Source: an uncultured Mediterraneibacter sp.
Lineage (GTDB): Bacteria; Bacillota; Clostridia; Lachnospirales; Lachnospiraceae
Assembly: GCF_934330165.1 (NCBI RefSeq)
Contig: NZ_CAKRGI010000012.1
Coordinates: 1-62,470 of the forward strand
Length of the DNA stretch: 62,470 nucleotides
Direction: 5' to 3'
Both the position numbers and the translations under genes were made by a program. The notes below the pieces were generated by a model, which was given only the letters and a program-made list of their open reading frames with translations, was not told the DNA's origin and made no database searches. Below are positions 7,359 through 16,830 of the stretch, in pieces (position 1 is the first letter of the stretch; each line of letters begins with the position of its first letter).

Positions 7359-8753
7359 TTATTGAAATACCACTTCCTCAGAATGAACACTTGTCCCGTT
7401 CTGAATGATATGGTCATAATTGGATAAACCGCCTTTTTCACTTTCTTTTACGATATAATATTCATCGCTTTCACAGAGGATCGTCACTCTTTTAAATACG
7501 GCATATCCTTTATTTACATTGTAAACCCCTTTTATTCCTGTCGTTTCCGCCAAAGTCAGACGTTCCTCTGAATCCGGCTGGATCAGAACCGTTCCCTGCG
7601 GAAATTCTTCCTGTGAAATGTATGCTGTTCCGTTTTCCTCATCCAGATAATAATTTTCCAGAATGGTAAACTTTCCATTTCCATTCTTATCTACAACAAT
7701 CACCCCTGCAGATGAGCTGTTCGCACCGGTCGTAATGCATGTGGATGGAATCTCATAATAAAGCTTTTCCACAACTGCTGACTTCGGAATCTTCAGTCCG
7801 CTCTCATCTTCAAAGATCAGTTCAATATTCAGATATCTCTCATCCGCATACCGGATCATGGAATTATCAAAATCCAGACACCCATAATAAGCACCGTCTT
7901 TTTCAATCACAGAAAGATCTGCCACCATCTTCTGGCTGTCCTTATCAATCCTCACCTGGATGCTCGTAATTTCCTCATTCTGGATCTTCCTCGCAGTTTC
8001 CTCGTCTAACGGTACGATCACAGACCAGTTCTCACTGGTGATCAGTCGGTAGATTGAATCTCCTTTTTTTACTTTAACCTGATCTGTCAGCTCCTTTTGG
8101 GAATACTCGGTCCGGTCAAAATCTTCCACAGAAAATGTATCTTTTGTCAGTCCTTCCATTCCATCCGTACTGAAAGTCATAATTCCATCTGTTGAAGAAG
8201 GATAGGACGATACGCTCTGCCCGCTTGCAGCGATCACTGTATCAAGCTGCTGCATCTTCGTTTCACTGACATTGCTCTGCAGATATGTATTAATCTCATC
8301 CTTCAGAGAATAAACTGTAGAAAAGTCCATCTCGGTAAAACTGTCATTAAAATTTTCAATTCTGTGCGTGATCGAGGTCTGCACTTCTGCATTCACCGAT
8401 GTTGAAGCTTTCGCACTGTCAGAAGATCCGGTCTCCAGTCTGGACGGTGTCAATGCATATACATTTGCACCTGCCTTTATTTTTGAATTATCATTAAAAT
8501 AATAATAAATATATCCTGAGCCTTCTGATTTTATATCCTGCTCATCCCGGATGATCAGTCCGGTATAAGATGTATCTTTCACAATACTACCTTCCCTCAC
8601 TTCATATACAGAAGGTGTATCTTCGGACAAATACAGAACAAGCGTTACAATCAGATAAAATAATACAATAATAAAAAGAAAGATTCCTATATTAAGTTCT
8701 CTTTTTCCTTTATACTTTCTGATATTAACAGATTTGTTTTTTTTTGCAGCCAA
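7359..8753 (-). CDS. HlyD-like membrane protein at the head of the division operon
   Basis: A 464-residue protein with a basic N terminus, one transmembrane segment (about 20-45, GIFLFIIVLFYLIVTLVLYL) and a long extracellular part with the lipoyl/barrel-sandwich features of HlyD-type adaptors (VREGSIVKDTSYTGLIIR near 50-68). It starts with TTG, four bases after GGAG. It heads the yggS-sepF-ylmH-lspA operon and no transporter gene adjoins it, so an envelope or division role is plausible but unproven. It could also be an adaptor for an ABC exporter encoded elsewhere. Confidence 0.75.
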   Translation of the reverse strand: MAAKKNKSVNIRKYKGKRELNIGIFLFIIVLFYLIVTLVLYLSEDTPSVYEVREGSIVKDTSYTGLIIRDEQDIKSEGSGYIYYYFNDNSKIKAGANVYALTPSRLETGSSDSAKASTSVNAEVQTSITHRIENFNDSFTEMDFSTVYSLKDEINTYLQSNVSETKMQQLDTVIAASGQSVSSYPSSTDGIMTFSTDGMEGLTKDTFSVEDFDRTEYSQKELTDQVKVKKGDSIYRLITSENWSVIVPLDEETARKIQNEEITSIQVRIDKDSQKMVADLSVIEKDGAYYGCLDFDNSMIRYADERYLNIELIFEDESGLKIPKSAVVEKLYYEIPSTCITTGANSSSAGVIVVDKNGNGKFTILENYYLDEENGTAYISQEEFPQGTVLIQPDSEERLTLAETTGIKGVYNVNKGYAVFKRVTILCESDEYYIVKESEKGGLSNYDHIIQNGTSVHSEEVVFQ

Positions 8754-8793
8754 AATAGCTCCTTTCTCTCCGCACTATTTTCATAACTGAAAT

Positions 8794-8799
8794 AGTATA
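8794..8799 (-). promoter_or_regulatory. Extended -10 promoter of the sepF-lspA operon
   Basis: Minus-strand TGGTATACT gives TATACT with an upstream TG, about 45 bases before the TTG start of the HlyD-like gene; the -35 is poor. A plus-strand TATAAT at 8813-8818 could serve the small gene on the other side. Confidence 0.5.
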
Positions 8800-8870
8800 C
8801 CATTTTTTTATGTATAATTCCAGTATTTGCGGTAATAATAAAAGTATTGATAGGTAAAGGAGGAAAATAC

Positions 8871-9074
8871 ATGAAGTGGTTTGATAATACTTCACTGACG
8901 CTGGTAATCATTGGTGCAGTGAACTGGCTCCTGATCGGCATCTTCCGGTTTGATCTTGTTGCTTTCCTGTTCGGTAATATGAGCTGGCTCTCCAGAATCA
9001 TATATACGATCGTCGGTTTGTGCGGATTATATCTGATCAGCTTATTTGGACGTATCGGTTCTATGTCAGAATAA
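8871..9074 (+). CDS. DUF378 small membrane protein
   Basis: A 67-residue protein with two hydrophobic segments and the DUF378 pattern (LVIIGAVNWLLIG, IIYTIVGLCGLYLI). The function of this family is unknown. The start at 8871 has GGAGG 7 bases upstream; an in-frame ATG at 8847 lacks a good site. It is a single-gene plus-strand unit between two minus-strand operons. Confidence 0.85.
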   Translation: MKWFDNTSLTLVIIGAVNWLLIGIFRFDLVAFLFGNMSWLSRIIYTIVGLCGLYLISLFGRIGSMSE

Positions 9075-9115
9075 CGCAGGATTTCAAAAGATTGCGTAAA
9101 TTTTCATACAATCTA

Positions 9116-9158
9116 AAAAAGACACTTTCTGAATGATATCATTCAGAAAGTGCTTTTT
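9116..9158. terminator. Bidirectional terminator with a perfect 30-bp palindrome
   Basis: CACTTTCTGAATGAT and its complement form a perfect palindrome at 9123-9152, flanked by CTTTTTCTG on the right and by AAAAAAG on the left (U tract for the minus strand). It ends both the DUF378 gene and the long mre-min-dac operon; the dac stop codon (9139-9141) lies inside the stem. Confidence 0.9.
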
Positions 9159-10158
9159 CTGCTCCTAAGAGCCTGTTCATTTCCTGATAAAGGAATGCCT
9201 TATCTTCTGCTCCCATAATCACAGAAATATAAGGATGTGCCTCCATATCTTCACTATACAGAATAACACAGCATCCCGCCTGATCCGTCGTTCCCGTCTT
9301 ACCGCCAAAAACTTTGATTCCCTCCGGTGCTTCAGTCTTTCCAAGAGAATAATAATTTGTCGGAAGGACTTCCAGACTATGTGTATTTCCCGCTGCATCC
9401 CCAATACTCATTGTATAGGATGACATCGAAATAATCTCCTTAAATGTATCATTCTGAATACATGCATTAAAAATCAGATACAGATCATATGCCGTTGTAT
9501 AATGATCATCTTCATGCAGTCCATGTGGATTCACAAAATGCGTTCCGGTTGCTCCCAGTACCTTTGCCTCTTCATTCATCAACTCTGCAAAAGCTTCAAC
9601 ACTTCCTGAGATATACTCTGCGATCGCAACACCACAGTCATTTCCCGATTTCAGGAGCAGACCGCACAGAAGATCATACAGCTTCACCTGTCCGCCTGGA
9701 TACAGTCCGCAGACCACCTCATCTGCCGCAAATCCCGTCACGCTGTCTGTTACCGTCACCATATCTTCCAGATTTCCATACTTCAGGGCAAGATATGCTG
9801 TCATAAGCTTCGTTGTGCTTGCGGGATAAAGCTTATCGTATAATCTGTATCCATATTCAACAGACCGCTCATTCAGATTAAAAAGTCCTGCCGCATGCAG
9901 GGAAGGCTCATCTGTAAACCCATCCAGTGCAACATTCTCCGCACTTACACACAGGTCTTCCGAAAATGGTTCTGCCCGATATAAATCTGCATTATACTTT
10001 TCATCTGCATACTCTGTCAGAGGATCACCGGTATATTCCGCATAATACCATATTCCACCTGCTGCAGCACCTCCTGCCACAACAAGCGTCAGAACCAGTG
10101 CGATCAGTCTGCCGACCGGATTTCTTCTTTTTCTTCGTCTTCTACGTCTTCTGCTCAT
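9139..10158 (-). CDS. D-alanyl-D-alanine carboxypeptidase (S11 family, DacF-like)
   Basis: Low-molecular-weight penicillin-binding protein that trims the terminal D-Ala from peptidoglycan stem peptides. The 339-residue protein has a strongly arginine-rich N terminus (about 3-12), one transmembrane anchor (about 16-40) and the three catalytic motifs SxxK (Ser114-Lys117), SGN (171-173) and KTG (287-289). Unlike DacA it is anchored at the N terminus and has no clear C-terminal amphipathic helix. It is the last gene of the morphogenesis operon. Confidence 0.92.
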   Translation of the reverse strand: MSRRRRRRRKRRNPVGRLIALVLTLVVAGGAAAGGIWYYAEYTGDPLTEYADEKYNADLYRAEPFSEDLCVSAENVALDGFTDEPSLHAAGLFNLNERSVEYGYRLYDKLYPASTTKLMTAYLALKYGNLEDMVTVTDSVTGFAADEVVCGLYPGGQVKLYDLLCGLLLKSGNDCGVAIAEYISGSVEAFAELMNEEAKVLGATGTHFVNPHGLHEDDHYTTAYDLYLIFNACIQNDTFKEIISMSSYTMSIGDAAGNTHSLEVLPTNYYSLGKTEAPEGIKVFGGKTGTTDQAGCCVILYSEDMEAHPYISVIMGAEDKAFLYQEMNRLLGAEKALSE

Positions 10159-10160
10159 AA

Positions 10161-10556
10161 TTATTTATACATCTCCCGCCAGTCTAAATCTCCACGGTCA
10201 AGTGCAAGGATCAGAGCCTCTGCTGTCGCAATATTCGTTGCGATCGGAATATTATAAATATCGCATAACTTTACAATATCATTGACATCCGGTTCATGAG
10301 AATGTGGTGTCAGCGGATCACGGAAAAAAATCAGCAGATCCATCTGATTATGTTCAATCTGGGAACCGAGCTGCTGCTTTCCTCCAAGATGTCCCGGAAG
10401 ATACTTATGAATACTTAAATTCGTCACATTCTCTACCAGAATCCCTGTCGTCTCCGTTGCATAAAGATGATGCTTGCTCAGGATTCCTCTATATGCGATA
10501 CAGAAATTCTGCATCAGCTTCTTTTTTGCATCATGTGCTACCAGTCCTATGTTCAT
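10161..10556 (-). CDS. mgsA: Methylglyoxal synthase
   Basis: Converts dihydroxyacetone phosphate to methylglyoxal and phosphate, a bypass of lower glycolysis. The 131-residue protein has the family blocks TGILVE, LPGHLGGKQQLG and the catalytic-region LIFFRDPL followed by HEPDVNDIVKLCDIYNIP and ATNIATAEALI. Placement between rodA and dac is unusual functionally but seems to be simple operon membership; stop and start of the neighbours are 2 and 16 bases away. Confidence 0.95.
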   Translation of the reverse strand: MNIGLVAHDAKKKLMQNFCIAYRGILSKHHLYATETTGILVENVTNLSIHKYLPGHLGGKQQLGSQIEHNQMDLLIFFRDPLTPHSHEPDVNDIVKLCDIYNIPIATNIATAEALILALDRGDLDWREMYK

Positions 10557-10572
10557 AAATGTTGACCTCTCT

Positions 10573-11703
10573 TTACTGATATTTATTAGGTTGTAACCCT
10601 ACATTCAGTACGAACCCTATCCCCATGTAAAAGCATACAATTGAGGTCAGGCCATAACTTACAAAAGGAAGGGAAAGTCCTGTATTCGGGAAGATCATCG
10701 TCGTGACACTGATATTGATAAATGTCTGAATCCCTACCAGTGATGCCACTCCTCCACAGATGATCCGCCCCCCGGTGTCCTTCGCCTTTAGTCCGATCAG
10801 AATACAATCTATCACTATCAATAATAACAAAAATATAACAACACAACAACCCACAAATCCTAATTCTTCACCAATAATCGCAAAAATAAAATCTGTCTGA
10901 GGTTCTGATACAAAGTTTCCATTTTTTACGGAAGTAGCTTCATCATTATCGTATCCTTTTCCCAAAAGCTGCCCTGATCCGATCGCTTTCACTGAATTAA
11001 GCTGCTGATAGGAATCCTCATCTGTATACTTTTCAGGTTCCAGCCATGCAAGAATACGTTTCTGCTGATAAGGTTTCAACAACCGCTGATTCGGCTGTAC
11101 CGCGATTGTCAGAAAAATAATAACTGCAGGGATCAGGATCAAAAGAGCCGGTCCGACAATCTTATAACTCAGCCCCGCAATATAGAGCAATGCACAGAAT
11201 AAGGCTGCAACACAGATCGTAGTAGAAAGGTTCGGCTGCACTACGATCAGTGCCAGCGTTGGCAGGATCAATGCCACTGCCTGCAGGATCGTCTTTGGGC
11301 TTTTCATACTCTCTTCCCTGTCCATTAAAAATCTTGCAAAGAACAGAATTGTCAGAATTTTTGCAAGATCCGAAGGCTGAAACTGCACAAATCCAAGATC
11401 CAGCCAGCGGGTTGCTCCATGGGAAGATGTTCCTATCAGCAGTACGGCGATCAGCAGGATCAGATTGATTCCATAAAGCAGCCAGTAAAAATTCAGAACC
11501 CAGTTATAATCAATCAGAGAAATGACGACCATGACCGCCACTCCAAGGATCACTCCAAGAATCTGCCGCGTCATATATTCCGGTCTTGCACTTCTGACCA
11601 TAAAGATTCCGATCACAGAAATAGCAAGCACCAGCACGACCAGGCTGAATTTGTAATCTCTTAAACTGTAACGTTGTTTCATATTGGAAAATAGCTTTTT
11701 CAA
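10573..11703 (-). CDS. rodA: RodA, SEDS-family peptidoglycan glycosyltransferase
   Basis: Polymerises glycan strands for side-wall growth together with a class B penicillin-binding protein. The 376-residue protein has about ten transmembrane segments and SEDS signatures such as FQPSDLAKI, the loop GSGQLLGKGY and the C-terminal PFVSYGLTSI. The cognate PBP2 (mrdA) is four genes upstream in the same operon. It overlaps the minE stop by 4 bp (ATGA), implying translational coupling. FtsW is the closest alternative, but the Mre/Min context favours RodA. Confidence 0.93.
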   Translation of the reverse strand: MKKLFSNMKQRYSLRDYKFSLVVLVLAISVIGIFMVRSARPEYMTRQILGVILGVAVMVVISLIDYNWVLNFYWLLYGINLILLIAVLLIGTSSHGATRWLDLGFVQFQPSDLAKILTILFFARFLMDREESMKSPKTILQAVALILPTLALIVVQPNLSTTICVAALFCALLYIAGLSYKIVGPALLILIPAVIIFLTIAVQPNQRLLKPYQQKRILAWLEPEKYTDEDSYQQLNSVKAIGSGQLLGKGYDNDEATSVKNGNFVSEPQTDFIFAIIGEELGFVGCCVVIFLLLLIVIDCILIGLKAKDTGGRIICGGVASLVGIQTFINISVTTMIFPNTGLSLPFVSYGLTSIVCFYMGIGFVLNVGLQPNKYQ

Positions 11704-11909
11704 TGATTTTCTCCTGTATATTTTATATGTATATCGTTCCTTGTAATCTCTATCGTCACTTTCTCCGGATCAAGCTCCATATACTTGGCAATTACCTGAT
11801 ATAGATCCTTTGAAAGCCTTTCCGTCATATCTGGTGTACATTGAATCCTGTCTGACATCAGCAGATTTTTCAGTCTGTCTTTTGCAATGGCAACAGAAGG
11901 TACACTCAT
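11700..11909 (-). CDS. minE: MinE, topological factor of the Min system
   Basis: Stimulates MinD ATPase and drives Min oscillation so that division is confined to mid-cell. The 69-residue product is shorter than E. coli MinE (88) but has the core: AKDRLKNLLMSDR membrane/MinD-binding start, the dimer region and the VTIEITRND strand. It lies in minC-minD-minE order within the mre operon. Confidence 0.9.
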   Translation of the reverse strand: MSVPSVAIAKDRLKNLLMSDRIQCTPDMTERLSKDLYQVIAKYMELDPEKVTIEITRNDIHIKYTGENH

Positions 11910-11921
11910 ATGATTTCCCTC

Positions 11922-12713
11922 CTACCTGTGATGAAATAAACCCGAAAGTTTTTTTCTGATTCCGCCATGTCGTGAAAAATCTGTCACCGGAATCTCCTCT
12001 CCTGTCAGACGGCGGCAGATATTCTCATATCCTTTTCCTGCCGGACTTGCTTCGCCTACGACCGGTTCTCCCTGATTGGTTGCGATCACCACGGACTCAT
12101 CATCCGGAATGACTCCTAAAAGATCAATCGCAAGGATCTCTGTCACATCCTCTACCGACATCATGTCTCCTTTTTTGACCATGTCCACACGTAGTCTGTT
12201 GATCACAAGCTGGTTATCCCGGAGACCGGAGGCCTCCAACAGCCCGATAATCCTGTCTGCATCGCGAATGGAGGATACTTCCGGTGTTGTCACAACGATT
12301 GCTTTATCAGCTCCTGCAATGGCATTCTGAAACCCCTGTTCAATCCCTGCCGGACAATCCAGAAGTACAAAATCATAGTCTTCTCTCAGATCTTCCGTCA
12401 GCTTCTTCATCTGCTCCGGTGATACACTGGATTTATCTTTTGTCTGTGCAGATGGCAGCAGATACAGATCCTGAAAACGTTTATCCTTGATGATGGCCTG
12501 CTTGGGTCTGCATTTTCCCTCGATCACATCCACCAGATTATAGACAATGCGATTCTCCAGTCCCAGAACGACATCCAGATTACGGAGTCCCAGATCTGTA
12601 TCGATCACAAGTACTTTCTTCCCCAGTTTTGCAAGTCCGATTCCAATATTGGCTGTTGTCGTTGTCTTGCCGACACCACCTTTTCCTGATGTAATAACAA
12701 TTACTTCACTCAT
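11922..12713 (-). CDS. minD: MinD, septum-site-determining ATPase
   Basis: Membrane-associated ParA-like ATPase that recruits MinC. The 263-residue protein has the deviant Walker A GKGGVGKTT (about 10-18), the switch sequence LLDCPAGIEQG and a C-terminal amphipathic helix (GIRKKLSGLFHHR) that serves as the membrane-targeting sequence. It is followed by minE after 12 bases. Confidence 0.97.
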   Translation of the reverse strand: MSEVIVITSGKGGVGKTTTTANIGIGLAKLGKKVLVIDTDLGLRNLDVVLGLENRIVYNLVDVIEGKCRPKQAIIKDKRFQDLYLLPSAQTKDKSSVSPEQMKKLTEDLREDYDFVLLDCPAGIEQGFQNAIAGADKAIVVTTPEVSSIRDADRIIGLLEASGLRDNQLVINRLRVDMVKKGDMMSVEDVTEILAIDLLGVIPDDESVVIATNQGEPVVGEASPAGKGYENICRRLTGEEIPVTDFSRHGGIRKKLSGLFHHR

Positions 12714-12747
12714 GCTGTATATTCCTCCTGCCTCTTTGTATGAGCAT

Positions 12748-13392
12748 TTAATCTGTCAATGGATCTAAGTAAATGCGTCCCCCGTCTACTACAGCAATCT
12801 TCGGTCCTCTCACGTTCAGACTTTCCTGCGAGATCAACTGGCGTTTTGCTTCAATATCTCCAATACAAAGTCTTTTCGGCTGCATGGACAATGCAACGAT
12901 ATAAGCATCTCTGTTGTCATACGCTCCCGCATGTACAGATCCGTAAAGATCTCCGACAATGACTATATTTCCTTTTGAGACCACTTTCGCTCCGGGTTCT
13001 ACATCTCCCAGGATCACGATACTCGATTCACTTTCCAGTACCTGACGCTTTCTGAGCGTCCCTTTATAGAACTGGCCTTCCCGCTTCTGTATATTGGAAA
13101 GCGTCTGTTCCACTATGCTTCTGTACATCAGTTCTTTCTTTTCATCCTGATCGATAATACAGAGAAGTTCCACTCCGGTCGTCTCCGTGATCGTCTGGAT
13201 CAGTATCTCTTCCTCGGTGGCAGTCAGAGTCCTTCCCGTAAAGCTGACCGCCATCCGGGCATTTTTGAAAAATCCTGCTGCATCTGTGAATTTTTCGACT
13301 ACTGCCTTCTGTATCTCCTCAAAAGGAACATCCGGGTTCATGCGGAGTTCCATCCCGTATCGATTGCTTTTTATCGTCACCAGCCTGTCCAT
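12748..13392 (-). CDS. minC: MinC, septum-site-determining inhibitor of FtsZ
   Basis: Inhibits FtsZ polymerisation away from mid-cell. The 214-residue protein has an N-terminal MinC_N-like domain (about 1-80) and a C-terminal right-handed beta-helix (about 105-205) with the repeats VILGDVEPGAKVVSKGNIVIVGDLYGSV broken by turns, ending near LISQESLNVRG. Located directly before minD in the operon. Confidence 0.93.
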   Translation of the reverse strand: MDRLVTIKSNRYGMELRMNPDVPFEEIQKAVVEKFTDAAGFFKNARMAVSFTGRTLTATEEEILIQTITETTGVELLCIIDQDEKKELMYRSIVEQTLSNIQKREGQFYKGTLRKRQVLESESSIVILGDVEPGAKVVSKGNIVIVGDLYGSVHAGAYDNRDAYIVALSMQPKRLCIGDIEAKRQLISQESLNVRGPKIAVVDGGRIYLDPLTD

Positions 13393-13410
13393 ACTAAAAT
13401 CCCCCTGCTC

Positions 13411-16302
13411 TTAATCTCCTGAACCAGCCTGTCCAAGTGATGATGCTTTTCCTGTGATCAGATCTTTCGCTGCATTGGCATCAAAGTATACTTTTGTGAT
13501 ATCCCGTCCGATTTCTGCCGCATAGTTGGAACTGTAGCCATTGGCAATGCGGACTGTGATCGCGATCTGAGGATCATCCGCAGGTGCATATCCCGCAAAC
13601 AGAACGTGATCCGGATGCACTTTACTCTGCTGTGCAGTACCGGTCTTTCCTCCCATCGCAATCTCCATTTTTGAAAATACCGATGAATTTTTCACCATGC
13701 TTTCCATACCGTTATGAACCAGATCCCATGTGGAGGAGCTTACTTCATCCATCTGGTTTACCACTTCCGGTTCATACTCTTTAATCAGCTTTCCATCAGC
13801 ATCTGTTGTCTTTCCTACCAGAGAAAGCTTATATACGGTTCCCCGGTTTGCCACAGCCGTCACATAACGGTTAAGCTGGCTTACTGTGTAGTTGTTCGTA
13901 CCCTGTCCGATTGCAGATCGAACTGCATCTGTATCAGAGATCTGTGGATCGGACTCCGGGATTTCCACCCCTGAAGTCTGATCCAGTCCGAACATACTTG
14001 CGTATTTTTTTAGCTTTTCCAGTCCGACACTGCTATCATAATTCCCGTTTTCGTCCTGTCCGAGTCTGTAACCCACTTCATAAAAGAAATCATTACAGGA
14101 ATGCTGAATTGCCCCCACTACATTCAAACTGCCGTGGGCTCTTGGATAGATCCAGCATTTCGGACTTGGCGTGATCTTGTCAAATTCACCTGTACATGGC
14201 AGATAAGTTCCACCGCCGATCACTCCTTCTGTCAGACCTGCCACAGAAGACATCATCTTATAGGTTGATCCAGGTGCTGTCTTTTCCTGCGTTGCCCTGT
14301 TGTAGAAAGTACGTGAAAGCCCGGTGCTTAACTGTACATAATAATCTGTATCCATCACATTGGATAACCGGTTATTATCATATCCCGGATAAGAAACACA
14401 TGCCAGCATTTTTCCGGTCTTCGGATCGGTTACAACTGCCCCTGCGGAACACGGCTCCAGAGCCAGTTGTCCCGGTGTGATCTCCAGATTCTGAATCTTT
14501 CCTGTCAGCCAGGAAAAAGCACCGATACTGCCGCTTAAAAGACCGTTATACGCCGACTCATCCATCGGAAGTACACCCTGCTCGTAAAGGATTGCACAAA
14601 CCTGATTTCCTGTAACACTTCCTGATTTTATAAGATTTTCATAGAGAAGTTTGTCGAAACTGCTGTCATTTTTCAAATAATCCTGCAGATAATTCAAAAT
14701 CTCCTGATAAATCTCCTCTGAACTCGAATAAGAATTTTCTCCCAGCTTTGTCGTATCGATCCAATTCTTTGAAATTGCATAATTCAGATACGTGTAAAGA
14801 CTGATCACTTCATCTTTTGCCCATGAAATATAAGTATCATCATTTTTATCGATCAGATCTGAATTAAGGATGCCTGTATTTTTGGTAAGCACAGTATCAC
14901 AGACATAGTCCATATACCCCTTCATTTCATCATCCAGATCCTTGTATGCCGCTGCATCTTTGTTCTGCATCTGGGCTATGATCTCTGCGATCACTTCTTC
15001 CCGTTTCGGCTGGAATATACTGTAAACCGCCTTTTCTGCTGTCTTTGCATCATCTTTTACAAAATGTCCTGTATCAATAATACTGTTCCCGATCAGATTA
15101 TAATATGCATCCCCAACCGGAATGATCAGATTTTTGGAATCACTGACATTGGACGGATCATAGGTCAGGACATTCTGAAGTTTGGCAAGAACGATTCCTG
15201 CCACTTTTTCTTCCAGCAGCTTATAAGTATTTTCCTGCAGATTCTTATCAATCGTCAGATAAACATCATTTCCTGCTTCCGGTTCTTTTCTGCTCACAGT
15301 ATCCGTTACACGTCCGAGATTATCAACATAGACGGTCGTTTTTCCTTTTGTACCCTGCAGCACACTGTCAAATGTCTGCTCCAGTCCTGCCTTTCCAACA
15401 GTATCCGAAAGAGAATATCTCTTTTTATCATCCTCTGAAAGAGCATCATACTCCTCCTGGGAAATCTGCCCTGTATAACCGATGATCGATGCAAAATACT
15501 CTGCATCCGTATATTTTCTGACTGAATCTTCAGTGATATCGATTCCGGTCAGGATATCCTTGTTCTCCATGATCGCAGCCGCAGTTTCATCGCTGACATC
15601 CGATGCCAGCGTTGTATCAATGTACTGCTGAAAACTATTCAGGTTCATTGCATACCGCATATTGATCATCTTTAAGATATAAGCCGCATCCAGGCTGGAT
15701 TCATCCAGTCCATATCCATATCTCTCATCTGAGCAGAGATAATGGATCACATCCGCTGCCGTCTGATTTTTCTGCTTCTTTGTCAGCTTATCGATCTTCG
15801 CTTCTCCATATACATCCGCAATAAAACGCAGTCTCTGTGTCTCACTGGTCTGAGTAAACTGATATTCACCTGCCGAATCCAGTACAATCCCGAAACTGGA
15901 AATGACCGAATCTCCATGCTCCTCAACAATCGACAGTACTTTATCCAGAATCCGGTTGATCTCCTGATTCTTCTCGGCACGCCTTGATGTCGTGATCGCA
16001 TTCTCTACTGTAGAAAGATTGATCGTCACGGAATACGCAAGCTTGTTATATGCCAGCAGTTCCCCGTTCCGGTCATAAATATTTCCTCTTGTTCCCTGAA
16101 TCGTGCTTGTACGCCGGATAGACAGCTCATAGTTCTGCAGATAATCCTCGCCCTTCACGATCTGCAGATAGAAAAGTCTGCCGATCAGAATTGAGGAACT
16201 CAAGCAGAATACCAGGATCAGCATGACCAGTCTGGAATTTAAAAGATATGCCCCCGCCTCTTTAATCCTGTCCCAAATATTTCTAAACAAATTTACTTGC
16301 AC
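13411..16302 (-). CDS. mrdA: PBP2-type class B penicillin-binding protein (transpeptidase), unusually long
   Basis: Crosslinks peptidoglycan during elongation, acting with RodA. The 963-residue protein has an N-terminal transmembrane helix (about 24-46), the PBP dimerisation domain (about 50-345) and a transpeptidase domain with SxxK at Ser679-Lys682, SCN at 735-737 and KTG at 886-888. Class B PBP2 is normally 600-700 residues; here some 250 mostly helical residues (about 365-615) sit between LTIDKNLQ and GAVVTDPKTG, where other PBP2 proteins are contiguous. The first 20 bases overlap mreD. The mre/rodA context supports the elongation role. Confidence 0.93.
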   Translation of the reverse strand: MQVNLFRNIWDRIKEAGAYLLNSRLVMLILVFCLSSSILIGRLFYLQIVKGEDYLQNYELSIRRTSTIQGTRGNIYDRNGELLAYNKLAYSVTINLSTVENAITTSRRAEKNQEINRILDKVLSIVEEHGDSVISSFGIVLDSAGEYQFTQTSETQRLRFIADVYGEAKIDKLTKKQKNQTAADVIHYLCSDERYGYGLDESSLDAAYILKMINMRYAMNLNSFQQYIDTTLASDVSDETAAAIMENKDILTGIDITEDSVRKYTDAEYFASIIGYTGQISQEEYDALSEDDKKRYSLSDTVGKAGLEQTFDSVLQGTKGKTTVYVDNLGRVTDTVSRKEPEAGNDVYLTIDKNLQENTYKLLEEKVAGIVLAKLQNVLTYDPSNVSDSKNLIIPVGDAYYNLIGNSIIDTGHFVKDDAKTAEKAVYSIFQPKREEVIAEIIAQMQNKDAAAYKDLDDEMKGYMDYVCDTVLTKNTGILNSDLIDKNDDTYISWAKDEVISLYTYLNYAISKNWIDTTKLGENSYSSSEEIYQEILNYLQDYLKNDSSFDKLLYENLIKSGSVTGNQVCAILYEQGVLPMDESAYNGLLSGSIGAFSWLTGKIQNLEITPGQLALEPCSAGAVVTDPKTGKMLACVSYPGYDNNRLSNVMDTDYYVQLSTGLSRTFYNRATQEKTAPGSTYKMMSSVAGLTEGVIGGGTYLPCTGEFDKITPSPKCWIYPRAHGSLNVVGAIQHSCNDFFYEVGYRLGQDENGNYDSSVGLEKLKKYASMFGLDQTSGVEIPESDPQISDTDAVRSAIGQGTNNYTVSQLNRYVTAVANRGTVYKLSLVGKTTDADGKLIKEYEPEVVNQMDEVSSSTWDLVHNGMESMVKNSSVFSKMEIAMGGKTGTAQQSKVHPDHVLFAGYAPADDPQIAITVRIANGYSSNYAAEIGRDITKVYFDANAAKDLITGKASSLGQAGSGD

Positions 16303-16816
16303 TCCTTTTCTCTTCAGCTTCCAGTTTATGATTTACCCACAGGATCAGCGGATACACGATCAGCGTAACCATGATCGTATAGATCAGTTCCGGAACAATG
16401 ATCCTGCCCAGATAATATGGGAACTTAAAATCACTTTTCAGAAGGAACATCAGAAAATAGATCACGATCCCATAAAGAAACTCACTCAGCGTGATCAGGA
16501 ACAGCGGAAGTTTGATATCCTCATCAAAGAAAAGCTGCTCGAACAAACCATTCAATGCTCCCACCAGCAGATAGATCAAGCCGTAAAATCCAATGATGTC
16601 TCCATACTGAACATCCAGTAACAGCCCCGCTGCCAGTCCGATCCACATTCCCTCCTTCGGTCCTCTCATAAAACCAAAAGCTGCTGTAACGATCAGCAAC
16701 AGGTTTGGTTTGATCCCGGCCAGTTCCAGATGAGGAAATACCGTACTCTGAAGAAGATAGGCAGCCAGCAGGATCACTGCTGTCGTGATAAATCTTTTAA
16801 ACTTCAACATCTTCAT
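16283..16816 (-). CDS. mreD: MreD, rod-shape membrane protein
   Basis: Integral membrane partner of MreC in the elongasome. The 177-residue protein has five to six hydrophobic segments and MreD features (QSTVFPHLELAGIKPNL near 23-39, FGFMRGPKEGMWIGLAAGLLLD near 47-68). Position between mreC and mrdA and a 20-bp overlap with the latter support the call. Confidence 0.9.
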   Translation of the reverse strand: MKMLKFKRFITTAVILLAAYLLQSTVFPHLELAGIKPNLLLIVTAAFGFMRGPKEGMWIGLAAGLLLDVQYGDIIGFYGLIYLLVGALNGLFEQLFFDEDIKLPLFLITLSEFLYGIVIYFLMFLLKSDFKFPYYLGRIIVPELIYTIMVTLIVYPLILWVNHKLEAEEKRSASKFV

Positions 16817-16830
16817 TTCCGTATTCCCCC

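Noticed and set aside
8687..9001. Minus-strand 104-codon frame between the HlyD-like and DUF378 genes
   Set aside because: It overlaps both genes, has no recognisable domain, and the DUF378 protein on the other strand has a good ribosome site and family pattern.
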